The position numbers and the translations under genes are program-made. Below, piece after piece: positions 5,921-10,707 of a DNA stretch of 10,707 nt; positions within the stretch are counted from its first letter, which is position 1; the number at the start of each line of letters is the position of its first letter. Below the pieces are notes generated by a model, which saw nothing but the letters and a program-made list of their open reading frames with translations, was not told the DNA's origin and did not search any database. Source of the DNA: Ochromonadaceae sp. CCMP2298 (taxonomy: Eukaryota > Sar > Synurophyceae > Ochromonadales > Ochromonadaceae); NCBI GenBank assembly GCA_026770595.1, contig MU634702.1, positions 1 to 10,707 on the forward strand. Reading direction: 5' to 3'.

Positions 5921-7502
5921 CTACCCCATAAGAGGATCATTTGCAAAGTTGTCCAGTGCATTGATTAGATCAGCGTCTAGCTCAGGGCAACCTTGGATGC
6001 CCATATTGCCCATCCCATACAACACTTGCTGCGAGCTACTGGAGGAAGAGGTTCCAGCAGATGAGGGTCTGGTGCTGCCATCGGCATAGGGAGAGACATC
6101 ACCAGACTGGGAGCTGTCCCAGACGCCAGTGCGAGGCATCTGTGTAGGGCGCTCGGGACAGAGGTCATCCACGCTTGTCATGAGCATGCGCACGCGGCGC
6201 GCCTTGAGCTCTTGGACAGCCGGGGACTCTGAATAGTCGACAGCCTCCGACGCATAATTAATCGCCTGATTCATCAGGTTGGCAGCAAGCTCGACCCTGC
6301 CCATAGCCATCTGCTCCCGCTGGATGGTGTTCTTCTCCTGCTGGCAGAGCAGCATCTGCTCCGACATGGGCGAAGAAGGTCTTGTCCCCTGGGACTGAGG
6401 GGCGGACTCCACCGGACCACCAGTGACTTGCTGCCTGCCCAGCCCTCACGCCAGCCGTCTGGCAGCCGCACGGCCAGTAAGAGCAACGACACCAATCTCA
6501 GATATGTGACGCTCCAGGTACTCAGCGGTCGACTGCGCTGGACCCCCACGCTCTCGACCTCTTGGAGTGCGCAGGAAGGGGCAGTCCAAGTGAAAGGGAC
6601 CAAGGCAGACCCAAGCGAACCAATCCTTGACGTCTGCCTTGATCCCGGCGCTCTTCAACATCGCCGGCAACAGCTCCCACTAGGTGGGGCCAGTCCGGCG
6701 CAACACCCCTCCAGATGGGGAAGTAGGAGTTGGTGAAACGCTTCTTCAAATCACCAACAAACTTCTTCACAAGGAGGTCGCCTCTGAGGGGATAGAAGCC
6801 ATACTTCTTGGCGGGCTTGGCGGGGAGGTTGGCGGCAGAGGGCTCCACCAAAGCAAGTGCGGCAGAAGTGGCGCCGGCCTTGCGGTTGATGGACGTCTTC
6901 AAGATCATGAGCGCGAGCTGCCAAGTGCGCTTGGAGACTCCTTGAGGCTTCTTGAACATCCCCGGATCATGGGGAGGCTCGGGCACCTTCTCCTCATACA
7001 CGTCGATCCAACGGCGGTAGGCGTCGAGCATGTAGGCGTTCTGGTCAGCTCCCGTGAAGCCGAAGTGATTCGTCGACTCCCGAAGCTCACAGCCGGCGAG
7101 CCCCACCAAGAGCCAGTGTGTCTGGAGAATGTGCTTCTTGTGCTTGTTGATGCAGTTGATAAGAGCAGCATCCTGAGCCACCCATGCCTCCATAGCGTTA
7201 TCGCTCACGGCCTGAGTCAGAGGGTCGGCGTGGAAGATGCCACCAACGATGTTGGGCTCGGCGGACACAAAGTTGGCCTCATAGTCGGACTCGGCAGCCA
7301 CATCCCCACCATCCCCACCACAATCAGAGTCGCGGTCGCTGATCTGGGTCTCGGCCTCTTCGAAAGGGACGCTGGGTTGGGACTGGGACTGAGATTGCGA
7401 CATGGAATACAGAGACATCGGGAGACTGAGATGAATTGTGACAGATCCAGCATCAAGACTACTTGCGTCGTCGTCGGAAGAGATGACAGAAGAAGAGAAC
7501 AT
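5921..7502 (-). pseudogene. Gene of unknown function, about 526 codons, with one frame change and one in-frame TGA
   Basis: The frame opens at ATG 7500-7502; ATGs at 7416-7418 and 7401-7403 are alternatives. The N-terminus has a (SQ)4 run and an Asp/Glu/Gly-rich patch. The central part (about 7240-6690) is a globular, Trp-containing domain with motifs such as HILQTHWLLVGLAGCELRES, FTNSYFPIWRGVAPDWPHL and, after a one-base frame change at 6680, WELLPAMLKSAGIKADVKDW. The second frame meets TGA at 6446-6448, after which the same frame stays open to TAG at 5921-5923 and encodes a Gln/Glu-rich helical stretch (MSEQMLLCQQEKNTIQREQM), a Ser-rich run and an acidic end (ELDADLINALDNFANDPLMG). The continuity of meaning across both breaks argues for one gene. 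I do not recognise the family. It could be a transposon-linked protein, a host gene relic, or a gene with assembly errors. Confidence 0.55.
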
Positions 7503-7548
7503 TTCAAATCTTATCCGGTTTGAATTGGACTCGGAAACAGAGCTCGCA

Positions 7549-7650
7549 GCTCCGAGAAAGGATCGAGGACCTCGCAATTTCGGAGCACTCCCAGATCAAA
7601 TCCGAGCTCGAGGCCACCTCGGAAGGTCGGTGGGATGGAGGTTTCCGAGG
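7549..7650 (+). repeat. Two small foldbacks at the 5' side of the unknown gene
   Basis: The first is GCTCCGA (7549-7555) with TCGGAGC (7580-7586), enclosing CGAGG-A-CCTCG (7564-7574). The second is CCTCGGAA (7617-7624) with TTCCGAGG (7643-7650). Several TCCGAG and CTCGG copies in both orientations make the tract rich in competing stems. It lies just upstream of the minus-strand ATG at 7502, so these stems would be in its promoter or leader. Confidence 0.55.
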
Positions 7651-7747
7651 AAATATCCGAGAAATTCAAGCATTATTCCCGCAATGTCCCCCAAAAAAGC
7701 TCAGAAAGCCGTTCTGGGAGGGACGGTGGGAAACAGCCTAAAATCAA

Positions 7748-7887
7748 TTATCGGCACGGTTGGACTTTATGGACAGGGTTTTTCTACTTTCCTGTCCGGT
7801 CGGGAAAGGGATTTCCCGTTTCCAGCACGGGTTCCCTGCCAAAACTTTTTTTCCTGGCACGGTTTTTGACTTCAACCGTGCCGATAA
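7748..7887 (+). repeat. Branched foldback 1, 15-bp perfect closing stem
   Basis: TTATCGGCACGGTTG (7748-7762) pairs exactly with 7873-7887. Inside it are a 7-bp hairpin GGACAGG/CCTGTCC (7771-7797), a 7-bp hairpin CGGGAAA/TTTCCCG with GGGA loop (7801-7818), and TGCCA/TGGCA (7837-7859). An alternative hairpin GGCACGGTT/AACCGTGCC (7856-7882) competes with the closing stem. The whole can be drawn as a cloverleaf-like structure. Confidence 0.75.
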
Positions 7888-7903
7888 GCATCATTCGTAC
7901 CCT

Positions 7904-8068
7904 CGAAAAGTGGGTTTTGGCAGGGTTTTTGTTCCCCTCGGAAGCGTTTTGCGTTTCCCTTGGGAGGCGTTTGTTGCATCTCGGGCTGCGCCCTCGACGC
8001 CAAACTCTCCTCGGGCACACCAAAACGCTTTGGGGCAACGAAACCCTTCCAAAACCCACTTTTTCTCG
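7904..8068 (+). repeat. Foldback 2, long interrupted stem
   Basis: AAAAGTGGGTTTTGG (7906-7920) pairs exactly with 8049-8063. AGGGTTT (7922-7928) pairs with AAACCCT (8041-8047), CCCC (7934-7937) with GGGG (8032-8035), and GCGTTTTG (7944-7951) with CAAAACGC (8021-8028). The top is closed by GGGC-TGC-GCCC near 7983-7993. The arms are collinear for about 70 bases. Confidence 0.8.
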
Positions 8069-8070
8069 TT

Positions 8071-8252
8071 AGGGCGTTTCTTATTTAGGCTCCGGGACAC
8101 GATGGACAAAAAGACGTTGTGCGTTACGCGTGGGTTTTGTCTTTTTTGTTCTTTCGAAAAGGGGAAGACATTTGCAATGTCTTTGTTTTGGCCAGGGTCA
8201 AAAAAGACAAAAATTTGTCTTTCCGTCTCGACGCCTAAACAAGAAACACCCT
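8071..8252 (+). repeat. Foldback 3, nested stems
   Basis: AGGGCGTTTCTTATTTAGGC (8071-8090) pairs with 8233-8252 at 18 of 20 positions. Inside, TTTTGTCTTTTTTG (8135-8148) pairs exactly with 8199-8212, and the apex is AGACATT-TGC-AATGTCT (8166-8182). It starts 3 bases after foldback 2 ends. Confidence 0.8.
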
Positions 8253-8652
8253 TACCGCGGACTGGAGGTGCTTGGGACCAGAAATGGACTTTTATCGTTT
8301 TAGAAATATTCTAGAACTCCTAAAGCATACAGTGCGAGGCTGCCTGCAAAAATAATGGGGGGGGAATGGGGGACGCTGATTTGGTTGGTGGTTGGTGGTG
8401 GTAAGGGAACTTTTCAGGGGATTTGCAGGGGACGGGACCCACAAAGAAACCCCTGCCAGCCAAGCGGGTTTGAATCCTTCTAACACTGAGGACCCACTGG
8501 TTCTTTCGGAAATGAGACGCAGACATCCTCTCTCTCCTCTAGCACCCTCTCTCTTGGTCAGTTGAGGTTGTTGATACGACCGATGGGCTTGTTGTTTGTG
8601 ATACAGAGACGACTGACAGAGACAGAGACATGGACACACCTGCAAACTTTCC
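8253..8652. other. Non-coding stretch with a G-rich tract, no gene supported
   Basis: It holds a run of eight G at 8357-8364 followed by a GGT/TGG-rich tract to about 8400, and a short inverted repeat GCAGGGG (8426-8432) with CCCCTGC (8451-8457). A minus-strand frame covers most of it but starts only at a non-ATG codon and looks low-complexity in composition, so I do not call it. Confidence 0.45.
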
Positions 8653-8890
8653 TGAGAAAATTTCTCACTAAAATACTCATTTAGAGATGAGGAGGAGATA
8701 TTTATCACTATGAGTTTCAATCTCACTATGAGTAATTATCTCATTTTGTGAGATATTTTCTCATACTTGTGGCTCCTCACGTGGAGTAATTTTCTCATAA
8801 AATGAGATATTTTCTCTGTATGAGTAACCACTCATAATGAGATTGTTTCTCAATATTGGAGTAATTTTCTCAATGTGAGTATTTGCTCAG
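8653..8890 (+). repeat. Array of alternating TGAG and CTCA micro-palindromes
   Basis: Over about 238 bases the motifs (T)GAG and CTCA alternate with AT-rich spacers. Examples are GAGTAATTATCTCA, GAGATATTTTCTCA, GAGTAATTTTCTCA (twice), GAGATTGTTTCTCA and GAGTATTTGCTCA. Between them lie short inverse hairpins such as TCTCATTTTGTGAGA and TCTCATAAAATGAGA. The repeat distance is about 17-20 bases in the regular part (8738-8890), close to two turns of DNA, with one longer insert (8763-8783) holding GGCTCCTCACGTGGAG. Confidence 0.8.
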
Positions 8891-9589
8891 TGCCTCGCTG
8901 GGCTGCAGGCGCGGGGCGCGATAGCCAGGAGTAGGTGTTTGTGATCGGTCCAGAGGCAGGTAGGTGTTTGTGGGTGGATAGGAAGTGCATTGGTGCATTC
9001 GACAAGCGCTCTACGCAGACAGAGCAGAGCAGTTTAAGCAGTACTGAATTAGGCAGTGCCGACAAATATGCCGATGGGCTGCTGCTCGGCTGAGCGCTGG
9101 GCGCCGATACGGGCTGTGAATTAGGCAGTGCTGACGGATATGCCTATGGGCTGCTGCTCGGCTGGGCGCTGGGCATCGATGACGGCTGAGTAGAGGGCAC
9201 TGCCGACGGTTGTGCCGATGGGCTGCTGCTGGGCAGTGCTCTGGGCGCCGATGCGGGCTGAGCAGAGAGCACTGCTGACGGATATGCCGATGGGCTGCTG
9301 CTCGGCTGTGCGCTGGGCGCCGATGCGGGCTGTGAATAGGTTATGGCGGCTGTGCTGACGGATATGCCGATGGGCTGCTGCTCGGCTGCGCGCTGGGCAC
9401 TGATGTGGGCTGAGAATAGGTAGTGTTGACGGCTGTGCTGACGGTTGTGCTGATAGGCTGTTCTAGCAGTGAGCAGCGACAGCGCGGCAGGATATCGGAG
9501 CAGCAGAGCAGCAACGCAGGTTTGGCAGCAGGGCAGCGGGGGAGGGGGCAAGTAGGTATTAGCAGGGGCAAAGGCAGGTAGATGTACAT
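8850..9589 (-). pseudogene. Possible secreted Ser/Pro/Ala-repeat protein, frame-broken
   Basis: An ATG at 9587-9589 starts a frame with a hydrophobic N-terminus (MYIYLPLPLLIPTCPL) that resembles a signal peptide, then passes into the PSAQPSSSPSAYPS repeat and stops at TAA 9341-9343. The stop follows from the one irregular 80-base repeat unit; the repeat frame resumes in the neighbouring frame, meets TAG at 9144-9146 and stays open to 8850. Tetrapeptide-like PSxxPSxx repeats are known from secreted or cell-surface proteins of several algae and protists. Coding is not proven: the repeat alone would also produce an open frame. Confidence 0.32.
9063..9470 (-). repeat. 72-bp minisatellite, five units plus a decayed one
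   Basis: The block CCGATGGGCTGCTGCTCGGC starts at 9071, recurs (with small changes) at 9143, 9215 and 9287, always 72 bases apart, and again at 9367 after an 80-base unit. A degenerate sixth copy follows around 9450. On the minus strand each unit encodes 24 residues of the form SQPASAPSAQPSSSPSAYPS. The 80-base unit carries 8 extra bases and shifts this frame. Confidence 0.88.
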
Positions 9590-10133
9590 TGTACTTTTAG
9601 TTTTTAAAATCCGCAGTGCATATACAACACTTCGCTGTATCTACTTGCCCAAGCGACCCCACCCGCTCGTTATAGAACAGATAATAGTTTAGGCGCCCCT
9701 GTTGGGGTCCCTGAGTGGGTGCGCAAACTCACAAGAGAGCGACCAGTCGCTCCGCAAGCCCCTTTTAATATCTAATCTAAGTTCGTTTGCTTTTTCTGCA
9801 TTTTCAATGTATAAAATTTAAGCAGTTCGCCGAGCATACTCAAAACAAGGGGAGTTTAGCTGCCACTAGCGACTGTGGCAAAAAAGACCTCTTGCACTCG
9901 CGTGAATATTTCTAAAACCCCATATCAAATGGACTAGTGTACCAGCTCGTAAAATTATCCCCCAATCCTTGCAGATCGCACCAAGGGGTTGCCCACTTGC
10001 CACCACTTGCACCACTTGCCAGTATATCAGCAGTCTAGACGGCGGCAGAACACAGCAGTGCAGACAGCGGCAGAACGGGCACGGCGATACTCCTACCCCT
10101 ACCCTCCTACCCCGACCTCTCTGACTCTCTGCG
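9590..10133. other. Intergenic and leader region of the dehydrogenase gene
   Basis: I see no gene here. Visible items are GAGCGAC-CA-GTCGCTC (9737-9752), a perfect 7-bp hairpin; three 10-bp units ending CCACTTGC at 9991-10020; and two copies of GCGGCAGAAC just before the gene. A TATA-like TGTATAAAATTT lies at about 9809-9820, some 310 bases before the ATG, but its role is unproven. The stretch must contain the promoter of the gene at 10134. Confidence 0.4.
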
Positions 10134-10638
10134 ATGAACCTCGCAGCCATCGCGAGGGGGGCGCTGGTGCGTGGATCGCGCAGACAGAGTGTCAGGGCTC
10201 TCTCCACCGTGGAGCTGCCCAGCCACGCGAGCGTGGTCATCATTGGCGGAGGCATTATCGGCACCTCTGTGGCCTACCACCTCTCCAAGATGGGCGTTAC
10301 GGATGTAGTCCTCCTGGAGCAGAGCCAGCTCACCGCGGGCACCACATGGCACGCCGCAGGCTTGATGGTAAGTGCTCTCCCCTCTCTACCTCTGTCTCTA
10401 CCTACTCTGTCGCTTTCTATCGCTCTCTCTCCCTCCTCGCTCTCGCCATCCCCCGCCATCTGTTTCCATCCCCCACTCACCGTTTCTCTCCTTTCTCCTT
10501 TCCGCCCCTGCCCGCCCCTACACCTTCCCCACCTACCGCGCGCACGATCGTCATCAGGTAACCTTCGGCAGTCTGTCGGAGACCTCCACGGACATCCGCA
10601 AGTACACCAAGGAGCTGTACAGCACCATACTGGAGCAG
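10134..10638 (+). CDS. Mitochondrial FAD-dependent dehydrogenase, sarcosine/dimethylglycine dehydrogenase family (5' end, partial)
   Basis: Coding exons 10134-10367 and 10558-10638 give 105 residues; the gene runs off the window. The ATG at 10134 has an in-frame TGA 12 bases upstream (10122-10124), which supports this start. Residues 1-26 are Arg-rich with no acidic residue (R8, R13, R16, R17, R21), a typical mitochondrial presequence. Residues 34-43 are [10 protein letters not shown], the GxGxxG dinucleotide-binding loop (G38, G40, G43), and E62 sits at the end of the second strand where the ADP ribose is held. GTTWHAAG (69-76) matches the motif whose His (H73 here) is the covalent flavin site in mitochondrial dimethylglycine and sarcosine dehydrogenases. 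Exon 2 ([20 protein letters not shown]) continues the family pattern. Members oxidise N-methyl groups of glycine derivatives and pass one-carbon units to folate and electrons to ETF. The exact substrate cannot be settled without the C-terminal half. Confidence 0.9.
10368..10557 (+). other. Intron 1 of the dehydrogenase gene
   Basis: 190 bp, donor GTAAGT, acceptor CATCAG, phase 0 (between M78 and V79). Its interior is strongly pyrimidine-rich (CTCTCTCCCTCC-like). Removing it joins two stretches that match one protein family in order, which makes it the best supported intron in the window. Confidence 0.88.
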
Positions 10639-10707
10639 GTACATATATACACATATATACACAGACACATATATACACAGACACATACATATACATCCAC
10701 ATAGCTG
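10639..10707 (+). repeat. Start of intron 2 with an ACATATATAC microsatellite
   Basis: The donor GTACAT follows a phase 0 exon end (…LEQ). The intron then consists of units such as ACATATATAC and ACAGAC to the window end. The stretch contains stops in the exon frame, and the family pattern breaks off here. Confidence 0.7.

Noticed and set aside
6676-6684. Programmed +1 frameshift in the unknown gene
   Set aside because: The sequence at the shift (CTA-G-TGG) does not match a known slippery heptamer, and the same gene has a TGA further on, so decay or sequence error is simpler.
6684-7523. Plus-strand frame of 279 codons opposite the unknown gene
   Set aside because: Antisense shadow of the minus-strand frame, which has the better protein-like composition, the SQ repeat and the continuity across its breaks.
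7635-8314. Long plus-strand open frames (145 and 184 codons) across the foldback region
   Set aside because: Two frames are open over the same DNA, neither begins at a convincing ATG, and the stretch is fully occupied by inverted repeats whose GGG/TTT/CCC-rich make-up leaves few stops. I treat it as structure, not coding.
8464-8482. GGTTTGAATCC, similar to a tRNA T-loop
   Set aside because: The flanking bases do not form the T stem, and no acceptor, D or anticodon arms are present at the required distances.
8292-8726. Minus-strand open frame of 144 codons
   Set aside because: It starts at GTG, runs into the TGAG/CTCA array, and reads as low-information sequence over G-rich and simple tracts.
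8653-8890. CRISPR-like array
   Set aside because: Repeats are 4-base words with 6-8 base spacers, there are no cas genes, and the genome is eukaryotic.

Overview
The window looks like nuclear DNA of a eukaryote, most likely a microbial alga or other protist. Spliceosomal GT-AG introns interrupt coding sequence, one gene starts with a mitochondrial-type presequence, there are AATAAA-type and pyrimidine-tract signals, and most of the window is mobile or repetitive DNA. I cannot name the species from the sequence. The only gene of confidently recognised family is at the right edge (10134 onward, + strand): the first two exons of a mitochondrial FAD-dependent dehydrogenase of the sarcosine/dimethylglycine dehydrogenase family.

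Layout. 1-1440: a possible two-exon gene end (about 188-696, +), a weak 116-residue ORF (712-1062, -), then AT-rich DNA without a gene. 1441-5537: a DNA transposon of about 4.1 kb bounded by long imperfect inverted repeats (1441-1572 and 5388-5537), with a second inner inverted pair (1621-1668 and 4904-4950). It carries one minus-strand transposase-like gene (4760 to 2584): a pogo/CENP-B type helix-turn-helix N-terminus, a remnant of a DDE_1-like region, and an unusual Cys-rich, Lys-rich C-terminus. This gene is broken by an in-frame TAG and one frame change. The 3' third of the element holds a GC-rich hairpin cluster, a G-quadruplex motif and palindromes. 5671-5878: a short, well-spliced + strand gene end with a polyadenylation hexamer just after its stop. 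5921-7502: a convergent minus-strand gene of unknown function with a Ser-Gln repeat N-terminus, again broken by one frame change and one in-frame TGA.

7549-8252 is a chain of foldback structures. 8653-8890 is an array of micro-hairpins built from alternating TGAG and CTCA. 9063-9470 is a 72-bp minisatellite which, read on the minus strand, encodes a Ser/Pro/Ala-rich 24-residue repeat behind a possible signal peptide; it is also frame-broken.

Taken together this is a repeat-rich, decaying intergenic region upstream of a housekeeping mitochondrial enzyme gene. The least explained structures are the foldback chain, the TGAG/CTCA array, the GC-rich hairpin cluster inside the transposon, and the broken minus-strand gene at 5921-7502. 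No integrated system linking these parts can be shown from the sequence.
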